A DNA stretch of 64,000 bases from Luxibacter massiliensis (GTDB lineage: Bacteria; Bacillota; Clostridia; Lachnospirales; Lachnospiraceae), in NCBI RefSeq assembly GCF_900604355.1, contig NZ_UWOE01000001.1:186001-250000 (forward strand), written 5' to 3'. A program made the translations under genes and the position numbers. How positions within the stretch are numbered: the stretch's first letter is position 1; each line of letters starts with the position of its first letter. Shown here piece by piece: positions 25,942 through 34,073 of the stretch. Under the pieces are notes generated by a model. The model worked only from the letters and a program-made list of their open reading frames with translations, was not told the DNA's origin and made no database searches.

Positions 25942-27522
25942 ATGATAAAAGCAAATTTTGTAACAGCAAGGGAGGCTGCAGGGTATGTGAAGGACAATAT
26001 GACAGTCTGCCCTATAGGCATGACTCTTGTCAGTGCCAGTGAGGCAGTGCTGAAAGAGATTGAAGCCTTATTTTTGGAAACAGGGCATCCTGCAGGCATT
26101 ACATTGCTGCATTCCTGCGGACAGAGTGACCGCAAGGACGGCATCCAGCATTTTGCCCATGAGGGGTTGGTTAGGAGAATTATAGGGTCGCACTGGGGAC
26201 TGCAGCCCAGGTGGATGGAAATGATAGCCAATAACCAGGTGGAAGCCTACTGCCTCCCCCAGGGACAGATTGCCCAGCTGTACAGAAGTATGGCCTGCGG
26301 CCTGCCGGGTAAGATGTCCAAGGTCGGACTTGGCACCTTTGTGGATCCTAGGATAGAGGGCGGAAAAATGAATGACCGTACAAAGCCTCTGGAAGATATT
26401 GTAGAGATTATGGACTACCACGGGGAAGATTATATGTTCTATAAGCAAGTGCCTATAGATGTGTGTATTATCCGTGGGACTGAGTGTGACGAGATGGGCA
26501 ACCTGACCACAGAAGAGGAGGCCATGAAGCTGGAAGTCCTTGCCGGGGTTATGGCAGCTAAAAGATATGGGGGCAAGGTCATCGCGCAGGTGAAGAGAGT
26601 TGTACAGACAGGTACCCTCAACCCTAAGAGTGTTACGGTTCCAGGCGTCTTTATAGACGCAGTTGTTGTATGTGAGAATCCTGAGGTGGACCACCGGCAG
26701 ACTTCATCCTGGGTGTTTGACCCTTCGTACTGCGGGCAGGCAAGGGTGCCCCAGAATGCCATTGACCCATTGCCTATGAGTGTGCGCAAGCTAATCGGGA
26801 GGAGGGCCATCGAGGAGGTTTATCCAGGCTGTGTAGTGAATTTGGGAACAGGGATACCAAATGATGTGATAGGAAATATCAGCAATGAGGAGGGTATAAA
26901 CGATGATATTATGATTACTGTAGAATCTGGAATATATGGCGGCGTTCAGGCTGGGGGGATTGACTTCGGCATTGGCCAGAATTTGTATGCCATGATCGGG
27001 CACCATGAACAGATGGATTATTATAATGGAGCAGGCGTAGACGTTACCTTTATGGGGTTTGGAGAACTGGATGGGGAGGGGAATGTAAATGCTACAAAAA
27101 TGGGGCCGAGATGCACGGGATGCGGAGGTTTTATTGATATCACGCAGAATGCAAAAAAAGTAGTATTCTGCGGAACCTTTACTGCAAGTGGCTGTGAATT
27201 TTCATTTGAAAACAATAAACTCACGATTGTAAAAGAAGGAAAAATCCGAAAGATGGTATCCAGAGTTGCACAGTATTCATTTAATGGAAAGCTTTCAAGG
27301 AGCAATAATCAGGATGTTTACATTGTGACAGAGCGGGCAGTATTTAAGCTGGCCCCAGAGGGCGTCGTGCTGATAGAGATTGCGCCGGGAGTGGATCTTC
27401 AGAAACAGGTACTGGATATGATGGATTTTCAGCCAATTGTCAGTGAAAATTTAAAGGTGATGGATGGGGCATTATTTAATAAAGATGCTGTTGGAATGAG
27501 AGATATGATACTTGCAAAATAA
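25942..27522 (+). CDS. Acyl-CoA:acetate/3-ketoacid CoA-transferase (fused alpha-beta)
   Basis: A 526-residue fused class I CoA-transferase resembling YdiF and propionate CoA-transferases. It moves CoA between acyl-CoA and a free acid through a glutamyl-CoA intermediate. The alpha half starts FVTAREAAGYVKDNMTVCPI; the beta half carries the catalytic Glu in ITVESGIYGG (residue ~328) with QAGGIDFGIGQN and CGTFTASGCEF. It starts immediately after the ligase stop codon. Having both a ligase and a transferase gives two routes to activate the same acid. Confidence 0.9.
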   Translation: MIKANFVTAREAAGYVKDNMTVCPIGMTLVSASEAVLKEIEALFLETGHPAGITLLHSCGQSDRKDGIQHFAHEGLVRRIIGSHWGLQPRWMEMIANNQVEAYCLPQGQIAQLYRSMACGLPGKMSKVGLGTFVDPRIEGGKMNDRTKPLEDIVEIMDYHGEDYMFYKQVPIDVCIIRGTECDEMGNLTTEEEAMKLEVLAGVMAAKRYGGKVIAQVKRVVQTGTLNPKSVTVPGVFIDAVVVCENPEVDHRQTSSWVFDPSYCGQARVPQNAIDPLPMSVRKLIGRRAIEEVYPGCVVNLGTGIPNDVIGNISNEEGINDDIMITVESGIYGGVQAGGIDFGIGQNLYAMIGHHEQMDYYNGAGVDVTFMGFGELDGEGNVNATKMGPRCTGCGGFIDITQNAKKVVFCGTFTASGCEFSFENNKLTIVKEGKIRKMVSRVAQYSFNGKLSRSNNQDVYIVTERAVFKLAPEGVVLIEIAPGVDLQKQVLDMMDFQPIVSENLKVMDGALFNKDAVGMRDMILAK

Positions 27523-27545
27523 AAAATTAATTAGGAGGCAGAAAA

Positions 27546-28289
27546 ATGAGATTGGAGAATAAGGTAGCTATTGTAACTGGAGCGGGCAGGGGACTCGGCA
27601 GAGGGATCGCGGAAAAACTGGCGCAGGAGGGGGCGAAGGTCGTTGTAGCTGACATGGCCCCGGCGGATGAGACGGTGGCGGCCATTAAACAAGCCGGAGG
27701 CACTGCCAGCAGCTTTACTGTAAATGTGGCAAAACAAGAAGAGGTGCAGGCTCTTGTTAAATTTGCAGTAGATACATATGGGACATTGGATATTATGGTG
27801 AATAATGCAGGGATCAACCGTGATGGTATGCTGCATAAAATGCCGGTTGAAAATTGGAATATTGTCATAGACGTTGATCTTACAGGCACATTTTATGGAA
27901 CCCAGGAAGCAGTCAAATATATGCGGGGTAAGGGGTATGGGCGTATTATAAACATTTCTTCAGGAAGCTGGCTGGGCAATATCGGCCAGGCCAATTATGC
28001 AGCCGCAAAAGCTGGAGTTGTAGGCCTGACAAAAACCGCAGCCAGGGAAAATGCCCGTAAGGGGATTACATGTAATGCAATTTGCCCTGGATTTATAGAG
28101 ACAGACATGACATTAAAGTTAAAAGAAGTGAATGACGGGGCGGCATGGGAAAGCATGATGCAGAGAATTCCTGCGGGATACGCTGGAAAACCAGCAGATG
28201 TAGGAAATATGGTAGCTTTTTTGGCGTCAGATGACGCGTCATATATTACGTCGGAAGTCATCAATGTAGGCGGCGGCATGATTGTTTAG
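27546..28289 (+). CDS. SDR family oxidoreductase (FabG/PhaB-like)
   Basis: A 247-residue classical short-chain dehydrogenase. The cofactor loop TGAGRGLGRGIA, NNAG (VNNAGINRDGML), the catalytic Ser in INISSGSW and the YAAAK motif are all present; the residues after NNAGI are typical of 3-oxoacyl reductases. In this operon it most likely interconverts acetoacetyl-CoA (or a similar 3-oxoacyl-CoA) and the (R)-3-hydroxy form. A FabG role in fatty acid synthesis is less likely by context. TTAGGAGG precedes the start. Confidence 0.9.
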   Translation: MRLENKVAIVTGAGRGLGRGIAEKLAQEGAKVVVADMAPADETVAAIKQAGGTASSFTVNVAKQEEVQALVKFAVDTYGTLDIMVNNAGINRDGMLHKMPVENWNIVIDVDLTGTFYGTQEAVKYMRGKGYGRIINISSGSWLGNIGQANYAAAKAGVVGLTKTAARENARKGITCNAICPGFIETDMTLKLKEVNDGAAWESMMQRIPAGYAGKPADVGNMVAFLASDDASYITSEVINVGGGMIV

Positions 28290-28302
28290 AGGAGGTAATA
28301 CA

Positions 28303-29145
28303 GTGAAGGTTGCAGTTATTGGAGCCGGCCTGATGGGAAGCGGCATCGCCCAGACTTGTGCACAGGCCGGGTATGAGGTGAAGAATATTGATGTATTTGA
28401 GCCAGCTATAGAAAAAGCGAAAGCTGGGATTGAAAAACTGTTTGCAAAAAAAATTGCTAAGGGCAGCATGACTGAAGAGCAGAAGAATGAAATCTTTTCC
28501 AGGATGACATACAGCAGCAATATGGAGGATGTAAAAGGGGCAGAGATTATAATAGAGGCAGTACCGGAGAAGATTGAGCTGAAAAAATCTGTCTTTGAAC
28601 AGCTGGATAAAGTTGCAGATGAAGAGACAGTGATTGTCTCAAACACATCGGGTTTAAGTATTTCGGAAATGGCGGCAGTGACGATGAGGCCTCATAAGGT
28701 GATGGGCGTCCATTTCTTCTACCCGGCGCCGGTTATGAAACTGGCGGAACTTGTGCGGGGAATCGCTACAGATGATGATACATATAACAAAGTAAGAGAT
28801 TTTGCGGTCAGCATAAAAAAAACAGTAGTAGACGCACCTGAATATCCTGGATTCATTGTAAACCGTATTTTGGTGCCAATGCAGAATGAGGCGGCCTTTA
28901 TGGTGATGGAAGGATGCAAACCAGAGGACGTAGATACAGCTATGAAGCTGGGGGCAAACCATCCCATGGGACCGCTGGAGCTGACAGATTTTGTGGGAAT
29001 TGATGTCATGCTGGCCACTATGACGGGATTGTACAATGGATTCCATGATAGTAAGTATAGGCCATGCCCCTTGCTTGAGACAATGGTAAAAGCAGGGCAC
29101 CTGGGGAGAAAAACAGGCCAGGGATTTTATAGGTACGACAAATAA
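28303..29145 (+). CDS. hbd: 3-hydroxybutyryl-CoA dehydrogenase
   Basis: A 280-residue 3-hydroxyacyl-CoA dehydrogenase. The N-terminal Rossmann motif VIGAGLMGSGIAQTCAQAGY, the catalytic HFFYPAPVMKLAELV and the C-terminal dimer domain (NRILVPMQNEAAFMV, then LTDFVGIDVML) are present. It oxidises (S)-3-hydroxybutyryl-CoA to acetoacetyl-CoA, or the reverse in butyrate formation. GTG 28303 is the start, with GGAGG 8 bases upstream; the gene begins 13 bases after the SDR. No crotonase or acyl-CoA dehydrogenase is nearby. Confidence 0.93.
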   Translation: MKVAVIGAGLMGSGIAQTCAQAGYEVKNIDVFEPAIEKAKAGIEKLFAKKIAKGSMTEEQKNEIFSRMTYSSNMEDVKGAEIIIEAVPEKIELKKSVFEQLDKVADEETVIVSNTSGLSISEMAAVTMRPHKVMGVHFFYPAPVMKLAELVRGIATDDDTYNKVRDFAVSIKKTVVDAPEYPGFIVNRILVPMQNEAAFMVMEGCKPEDVDTAMKLGANHPMGPLELTDFVGIDVMLATMTGLYNGFHDSKYRPCPLLETMVKAGHLGRKTGQGFYRYDK

Positions 29146-29170
29146 TCAGAAGATTCTGAAAACGGAGGGC

Positions 29171-29210
29171 AAAGGGGACAGTCCCTTTTGCAAAAGGGAC
29201 AGACCCCTTT
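29171..29210. repeat. Palindrome family D, copy 3 (within the CoA operon)
   Basis: AAAGGGGACAGTCCCTTTTG then CAAAAGGGACAGACCCCTTT. It lies between hbd and thl. The right arm has GACAGACC where copy 1 has GACTGTCC, so the outer stem is partly broken. Confidence 0.8.
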
Positions 29211-29232
29211 GAACATGAAAGGAGATATTAAA

Positions 29233-30411
29233 ATGAGAGATGTAGTTGTAGTTAGTGGTGTGAGGCTTCCTGTAGGAAATTTTGGCGGCAGTTTAAAGGA
29301 TATTTCTGCCATTGATATGGGTGCTATGGTGGTAAAAGAAGCAGTAAGCCGTGCAGGTATCCAGCCGTCTGATGTGGATGAGGTTATTATTGGCCAGGTA
29401 GGGGAGATAGCCGAAAATGGGTTTGTTGCCAGGGCAATAAGCTTGAAAGCTGGTATGCCAAAGGAGACTACTGCGTATTCAGTAAACCGCCAATGTGGTT
29501 CCAGCCTCCAGTCTATAGCAGAGGCTGTGATGGAAATTCAGACGGGCCAGGCAGATGTGGTTGTGGCAGGAGGCTCAGAGAATATTTCTCAGCTTCCATA
29601 TTATGTGAAGGATGCCCGCTGGGGAGCCAGAATGGGGCATAAAACATTCGAGGATGGCGTGATTGACATTTTGACATGGCCGTTGGACGGAAACCATAAT
29701 GGTGTAACTGCTGAAAATGTGGCAACTAAATATAATGTTTCAAGAGAAGAACAGGATCAGTTTGCCCTGCGGAGCCATCAGAGGGCATGTGCCGCAATTA
29801 AAGATGGAAAATTTAAGGACGAGATACTTCCAGTGGAATTAAAGGATAGAAAAGGAAATGTAACTGTATTTGATACAGATGAGGGGCCAAGAGATGGGCA
29901 GACCATGGAAAGGCTTGCTAAGCTCCGTCCATGTTTTGTTAAAGATGGAACAGTTACAGCGGGAAACTCTTCCAGTTTAAATGATGGTGCAGCAGCGGTT
30001 GTTGTTATGGCAAAGGAGAAAGCTGAGGAATTAGGTGTTGTTCCGAAGCTAAAAATAGAAGGCTATGCAGTATCGGGATTTGATGCAGAACTGATGGGAT
30101 ATTCACCTAAGTTTTCAAGTGAAAAGCTGGCTGCCAAGTTAGGCTTGGATTTAACACAAATTGATATGTTTGAGATTAACGAAGCATTTGCAAGCCAGGC
30201 TTATGCGGTGAGCAGGGATTTAGGCCTGGATCCTGAAAAAGTAAATATATATGGAGGCGGAATCTCTATTGGACATCCGATTGGGGCTACTGGGACAATC
30301 CTGGCAGTCAAGGTACTATATGAATTGATGCGTACAGATAAGAAAGATGCGATGATTAGCATGTGTATTGGCGGAGGCCAGGGAATATCTATGTACTTCA
30401 CAAAATGTTAA
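29233..30411 (+). CDS. Acetyl-CoA C-acetyltransferase (thiolase)
   Basis: A 392-residue thiolase. It has the acyl-enzyme cysteine in NRQCGSSLQSI (residue ~88), NEAFASQAYA, the GGGISIGHPIGATGT loop and the second active cysteine in MCIGGGQG near the C-terminus. It splits acetoacetyl-CoA to two acetyl-CoA or condenses them. The ATG at 29233 has AAAGGAGAT upstream; the frame extending to 29188 runs through the family D palindrome. It is the last gene of the operon, with a strong terminator after it. Confidence 0.94.
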   Translation: MRDVVVVSGVRLPVGNFGGSLKDISAIDMGAMVVKEAVSRAGIQPSDVDEVIIGQVGEIAENGFVARAISLKAGMPKETTAYSVNRQCGSSLQSIAEAVMEIQTGQADVVVAGGSENISQLPYYVKDARWGARMGHKTFEDGVIDILTWPLDGNHNGVTAENVATKYNVSREEQDQFALRSHQRACAAIKDGKFKDEILPVELKDRKGNVTVFDTDEGPRDGQTMERLAKLRPCFVKDGTVTAGNSSSLNDGAAAVVVMAKEKAEELGVVPKLKIEGYAVSGFDAELMGYSPKFSSEKLAAKLGLDLTQIDMFEINEAFASQAYAVSRDLGLDPEKVNIYGGGISIGHPIGATGTILAVKVLYELMRTDKKDAMISMCIGGGQGISMYFTKC

Positions 30412-30433
30412 AGATAAATACCTTCCTTTAATG

Positions 30434-30478
30434 GGGCAGGGACTGCAGTGCGTTGTGCTGCAGTCCCTGCCCTCTTTT
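30434..30478 (+). terminator. Strong terminator of the CoA operon
   Basis: A perfect 15-bp stem, GGGCAGGGACTGCAG (30434-30448) with its complement (30458-30472), then TCTTTT. Confidence 0.9.
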
Positions 30479-30504
30479 AGGAGCGAAATATATAAAATTC
30501 TTAT

Positions 30505-30725
30505 ACCTTATCGGACATAGTCCGCCCGCCCCCTTGGGGCCTGCTTTAAGGGGTGCCCTTTGGGTATACCTTATCGGACATAGTCCGCCCGCCCCCTTGG
30601 GGCCTGCTTTAAGGGGTGCCCTTTGGGTATACCTTATTGAACATTAACAGTTCAATAAGTGTAACCTTATCGGACACAGTCCGCCCCCCCTTTGGAGCCT
30701 GCTTTATGGGGGTGCCCTTTAGACA
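30505..30725 (+). repeat. Tandem array of family A and B repeats
   Basis: Units at 30505-30567 and 30568-30630 are identical 63-mers back to back. A family B inverted repeat at 30633-30659 fits between them and a third, diverged family A unit at 30664-30725. Each A unit can fold as GGAC-ATA-GTCC, GCCCC-CTT-GGGGC and AAGGG-GTG-CCCTT hairpins closed by ATACC/GGTAT. Confidence 0.9.
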
Positions 30726-30845
30726 TGGAAAATTAGATATGGAATTATGGAAAATGTATGGTTCTTGAAGTTTATGTAATAATAGTGTACATTTGTAATT
30801 AGGAAGACGGAGAATTTCCGGTATGTTTTGGAAGGAGAAGACCAG

Positions 30846-32120
30846 ATGAAAAAGTCAGATGAGAAATACCAGGCATATGTACAGATTTTAAAGGAGGAGT
30901 TGGTTCCTGCAATGGGGTGTACGGAACCCATCGCTCTTGCCTATGCGGCGGCCAAGGCAAGGGAAATACTTGGATGTCTGCCGGAACGTGTGCATATTGG
31001 GGCAAGCGGGAGCATTATTAAAAATGTAAAGAGTGTGATTGTGCCTAATACAGATCATTTAAAAGGGATTCCAGCCGCTGCTGTAGCGGGCATTATTGCA
31101 GGCAGGCCGGAGAAAGAGCTGGAAGTAATTTCAGAAGTGACCCGGGAAGAAGTGGAAGAGATGCGGGAGTTTCTAGAGGAGAAGGAAATTCGGGTTGAAC
31201 ATATAGATAATGGGATAACATTCGATATTATTGTCACAGTTTCGGCCGGCGAATCTTATGTCCAGGTAAGAATCGCAAATTACCACACAAATATTGTGTA
31301 TATTGATAAGGATGGGGAAATCCTTCTTGATATTCCCGTCAAGGGAGAGTCCGAGGAAGGCCTGACTGACAGAAACATTCTAAATGTGGAGGATATATGG
31401 GACTTTGTTCAGACTGTGGATATTGAAGATATTAGAGAAATACTGCAGAGGCAGGCAGATTATAACACAGCCATTGCGGAAGAAGGGTTAAAGGGAAATT
31501 ATGGCGCCAATATAGGGCAGGTCATCCTGGATACTTATGGGAAAGATGTGAGGAGCAGGGCAAAGGCTATGGCTGCCGCTGGGTCAGATGCCAGGATGAA
31601 TGGATGTGAACTTCCGGTTATCATTAATTCGGGGAGTGGAAATCAGGGTATGACTTGCTCTTTGCCTGTCCTGGAGTATGTCAAAGAACTTGGGGCGGAT
31701 AAAGAGAAAATGTACCGTGCGCTGGCCCTATCGAATTTGGTTGCTATTCATCAGAAAACTGGAATCGGACGTCTGTCGGCTTACTGCGGTGCTGTCAGCG
31801 CAGGAGCAGCGGCAGGGGCCGGCATTGCCTATTTGTGCGGCGGGGGTTACAATGAGATTGCCCATACGGTAGTCAATGCCCTGGCTATCGTGTCCGGCAT
31901 GGTCTGCGATGGGGCAAAGGCATCCTGTGCAGCGAAGATAGCTTCCTCAGTAGATGCAGGAATATTGGGTTATAATATGTATGTCCGGGGGCAGCAGTTT
32001 TATGGTGGGGATGGAATCATTACAAAAGGTGTGGAAAATACAATTCAAAATGTAGGCCGCCTTGGAAAAGAGGGCATGCGTATGACAAACGAGGAAATTA
32101 TTAAAATTATGGTTGAGTAG
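30846..32120 (+). CDS. L-cysteine desulfidase/UPF0597 family protein
   Basis: A 424-residue protein of the UPF0597/CyuA family (serine dehydratase alpha-like), enzymes that degrade L-cysteine to pyruvate, ammonia and sulfide using an Fe-S cluster. Motifs seen: LVPAMGCTEPIALAYAAAKA at the N-terminus with its cluster cysteine, GSGNQGMTCSLPV, and the C-terminal SGMVCDGAKASCAAKIASS cysteines. ATG 30846 follows GGAAGGAG by 9 bases. The aldose epimerase-like gene begins 24 bases downstream, so they may be cotranscribed. Confidence 0.85.
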   Translation: MKKSDEKYQAYVQILKEELVPAMGCTEPIALAYAAAKAREILGCLPERVHIGASGSIIKNVKSVIVPNTDHLKGIPAAAVAGIIAGRPEKELEVISEVTREEVEEMREFLEEKEIRVEHIDNGITFDIIVTVSAGESYVQVRIANYHTNIVYIDKDGEILLDIPVKGESEEGLTDRNILNVEDIWDFVQTVDIEDIREILQRQADYNTAIAEEGLKGNYGANIGQVILDTYGKDVRSRAKAMAAAGSDARMNGCELPVIINSGSGNQGMTCSLPVLEYVKELGADKEKMYRALALSNLVAIHQKTGIGRLSAYCGAVSAGAAAGAGIAYLCGGGYNEIAHTVVNALAIVSGMVCDGAKASCAAKIASSVDAGILGYNMYVRGQQFYGGDGIITKGVENTIQNVGRLGKEGMRMTNEEIIKIMVE

Positions 32121-32144
32121 CAGGCGGGATTAAGGAGGAAAGAT

Positions 32145-33014
32145 ATGAATCTGGAAAATGAGTATCTGTTGGTGGAAATTGCGGATAAAGGTGCAGAGGT
32201 CGTGAAGATTTATGATAAGCAGAAGGCGGTTGATGTGCTCTGGGAGGGAAATCCGGCTTTTTGGAAAAGACATTCCCCTATTTTATTTCCAAATGTAGGG
32301 AAAAACTATAAAAATACCATCCATATCCAGGGGAAAGAGTATCCATCTTCCCAGCATGGTTTTGCCAGAGATCATGTATTTACATGTGTGAAATCTGATG
32401 AAAGCCAGGGGATTTTTTTGCTGTGTTCAAACGAGGAGACAAAGAAAGTATATCCGTTCGACTTTGAATTATATATATCTTATATATTAGAAGGAAAAAC
32501 ACTTAGTATCCAATGGGAGGTTAAAAACCCTACTGCAGAGCCGGTTTATTTTACAATAGGCGGGCATCCGGCTTTTCGTTTTTCAGGAAAAGAGGAAAGG
32601 AAAGAGGATTATTGCCTGTTTTTTCCGAAGAAAGAGAAACTTCAGTATATACTAATTAATCCGGAGTCTGGGACTGCCTGTGTGGAGAGGATATATGAAC
32701 TGGAATTGAATAAAGGCATGTATCCATTGAGCGAAGAAATGTTTTCTAAGGATGCATTGATTTTTGATAATGGACAGATCGGGGAGGCCTGGATTTGCCA
32801 TAAAGACGGAAGGCCTTATGTAGGACTTCGCTGTGAGGGATTCCCTAATTTTGGCATATGGTCAGTGGAAGGCGCCCCCTTTATCTGTCTGGAGCCATGG
32901 GCCGGCCGGTGTGATAACCATGGATTTGAAGGGGATATTTCAGAGAAACCTGGAATGAACCGGGTGGACGGACATGGGACTTTTAAGAAGCAATATCAGA
33001 TTGTGGTCGCTTGA
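32145..33014 (+). CDS. Aldose 1-epimerase family protein (LacX-like)
   Basis: A 289-residue galactose mutarotase-like beta-sandwich. The conserved catalytic His regions appear as PSSQHGFARDHVF and FTIGGHPAFRF, and the conserved acidic residue as FICLEPWAGRCDN. Members interconvert anomers of aldoses or hexose-6-phosphates; the short LacX-like type has no firmly set substrate. TAAGGAGGAAAG precedes the ATG, and a terminator lies 250 bases downstream. Confidence 0.87.
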   Translation: MNLENEYLLVEIADKGAEVVKIYDKQKAVDVLWEGNPAFWKRHSPILFPNVGKNYKNTIHIQGKEYPSSQHGFARDHVFTCVKSDESQGIFLLCSNEETKKVYPFDFELYISYILEGKTLSIQWEVKNPTAEPVYFTIGGHPAFRFSGKEERKEDYCLFFPKKEKLQYILINPESGTACVERIYELELNKGMYPLSEEMFSKDALIFDNGQIGEAWICHKDGRPYVGLRCEGFPNFGIWSVEGAPFICLEPWAGRCDNHGFEGDISEKPGMNRVDGHGTFKKQYQIVVA

Positions 33015-33118
33015 GCTAAATCCATATATACTTAAAAGGCCCCATTTCACTCATGCCTTAAAGGGAGGAGGACTCAGGGCAACAAGATATGCTTTGGATA
33101 GCTTGATGTTTATTTCCG

Positions 33119-33240
33119 CGGGCAACGAGCCAAGGGGACTTGTTTACATGTCTATTTGGCGACTGCCGCAAGTGTCTAATACCCCGATGCTTGCATCGCT
33201 GCAGGTTTGATGCCCCGTATGCTTGCATCGGGGTATTAGA
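33119..33240 (+). repeat. Family C structured repeat, copy 2
   Basis: It shares long blocks with 8012-8123. Here the 3' half forms a perfect 15-bp stem, CTAATACCCCGATGC (33176-33190) with GCATCGGGGTATTAG (33225-33239), enclosing two further copies of a TGCTTGCAT-like motif. It lies after the aldose epimerase-like gene. Confidence 0.8.
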
Positions 33241-33264
33241 CTTAAGAATAACTTGACGAAGATT

Positions 33265-33307
33265 AGGCAGATTACTATGAAGTAGAATCCATGTAATCTG
33301 CCTTTTC
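33265..33307 (+). terminator. Intrinsic terminator
   Basis: AGGCAGATTAC (33265-33275) pairs with GTAATCTGCCT (33293-33303), followed by TTT. Confidence 0.8.
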
Positions 33308-33376
33308 TGTTTGTATTTATTTTTGGAATTGTAAATAAACATTTCAAGATAGAAAAATTTGCAGCCATAGGAAAAC

Positions 33377-33406
33377 GGAATAAGCAGTAGAGTCTTTGCA
33401 TACATT
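33377..33406 (+). promoter_or_regulatory. Sigma-E-like promoter of spoIIID
   Basis: CATACATT at 33399-33406 matches the sigma-E -10 consensus, with GGAATAA 15 bases upstream as a weak -35. spoIIID is sigma-E dependent in Bacillus and clostridia. Matched by eye. Confidence 0.55.
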
Positions 33407-33435
33407 GTAAAAACAATGTTCGCAGGGGGATTTTT

Positions 33436-33687
33436 TTGAAAGATTATATTGAAGAAAGAGCCGTGGAGATCGCTGATTATATTATAGAAAATAATGCCAC
33501 GGTGCGGCAGACGGCAAAGCAGTTTGGGATAAGTAAAAGTACTGTACATAAGGATGTAACTGAGCGTCTCCTTCAGATTAATCCTGCACTGGCTGGTGCG
33601 GCACGAAAGGTTTTGGACATGAACAAATCCGAACGGCATATTCGTGGAGGGTTGGCTACCCGGGAAAAATATCTGCATCAGCATTAG
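33436..33687 (+). CDS. spoIIID: Sporulation transcriptional regulator SpoIIID
   Basis: An 83-residue DNA-binding protein, the normal SpoIIID length, which adjusts mother-cell gene expression between sigma-E and sigma-K. It has the helix-turn-helix TVRQTAKQFGISKSTVHKDV (about residues 21-40) and the basic C-terminal region SERHIRGGLATREKYL. It starts with TTG at 33436, 6 bases after CAGGGGGA. A sigma-E-like -10 box lies 30 bases upstream. Confidence 0.95.
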   Translation: MKDYIEERAVEIADYIIENNATVRQTAKQFGISKSTVHKDVTERLLQINPALAGAARKVLDMNKSERHIRGGLATREKYLHQH

Positions 33688-33750
33688 ACATGTGATATAA
33701 TATTATCATATGTTTAATAATTTACTGTTTCTGCCTGAGAGTCCCGCTTG

Positions 33751-33821
33751 GTGGTGTGTTTCGGTTAAATTTGATCGACGTAGTACTATTACGTTCTGTA
33801 AATTTAGCCGAAACATACCAC
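33751..33821. repeat. Long inverted repeat (22-bp arms)
   Basis: GTGGTGTGTTTCGGTTAAATTT (33751-33772) pairs with 33800-33821 across a 27-base loop. The only two mismatches become G-U pairs in RNA transcribed from the + strand. It lies between spoIIID and the YesM-type kinase. It may be a leader hairpin or a small mobile-element remnant. Confidence 0.75.
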
Positions 33822-33941
33822 TAATTGGGACAATCAGCCAGACATATCAATCATTATACAAACTGGGTATACCTTATTATGCTGTACGGACTGCATTTTG
33901 CCTACAGCAGTTTACGGAATCGGGATATACAGAGGAAAGAG

Positions 33942-34073
33942 ATGAAAATAACATATCAAAAAACAGATGCATTGGACAGGCAGAGAGCGGATATAGTGCA
34001 AGACTGCTGTCTTTTAGAAACTTCAAGGTGTAATTCTGAAAAGTACGGACAGATCCAGGGGGCGCCTTTATGA
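33942..34073 (+). CDS. Possible 43-residue leader ORF overlapping the kinase gene
   Basis: The ATG at 33942 has GAGGAAAG 2 bases upstream, a tight but possible ribosome site. The frame ends with TGA at 34071-34073, overlapping the ATG of the kinase at 34070 as ATGA, which would couple translation. The product (MKITYQKTDALDRQRADIVQ at its start; three cysteines) matches no family I know. It could be chance. Confidence 0.4.
   Translation: MKITYQKTDALDRQRADIVQDCCLLETSRCNSEKYGQIQGAPL

Larger units (their letters stand above)
30412..30845. other. 434-bp repeat-rich intergenic region
   Basis: It contains the thl terminator, three family A units, one family B inverted repeat and ~120 bases of AT-rich leader. 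No gene is supported. Confidence 0.8.
33015..33435. other. 421-bp intergenic region before spoIIID
   Basis: It holds the family C repeat (33119-33240), a terminator (33265-33307) and a sigma-E-like promoter (33377-33406). No gene is supported. Confidence 0.8.

Noticed and set aside
29188..29232. Extended N-terminus of the thiolase
   Set aside because: Those codons come from the palindromic repeat; AAAGGAGAT and a normal thiolase start lie at 29233.
30505..30725. Tandem repeats that might be a CRISPR array
   Set aside because: Units abut with no unique spacers, differ in sequence, and fold as whole units. No cas genes are nearby.
33058..33684. 208-residue minus-strand ORF over spoIIID
   Set aside because: A shadow of spoIIID and the family C repeat, with no coding character of its own.
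33710..34033. 107-residue ORF between spoIIID and the kinase
   Set aside because: It spans the long inverted repeat, has no ribosome site and no recognisable sequence.
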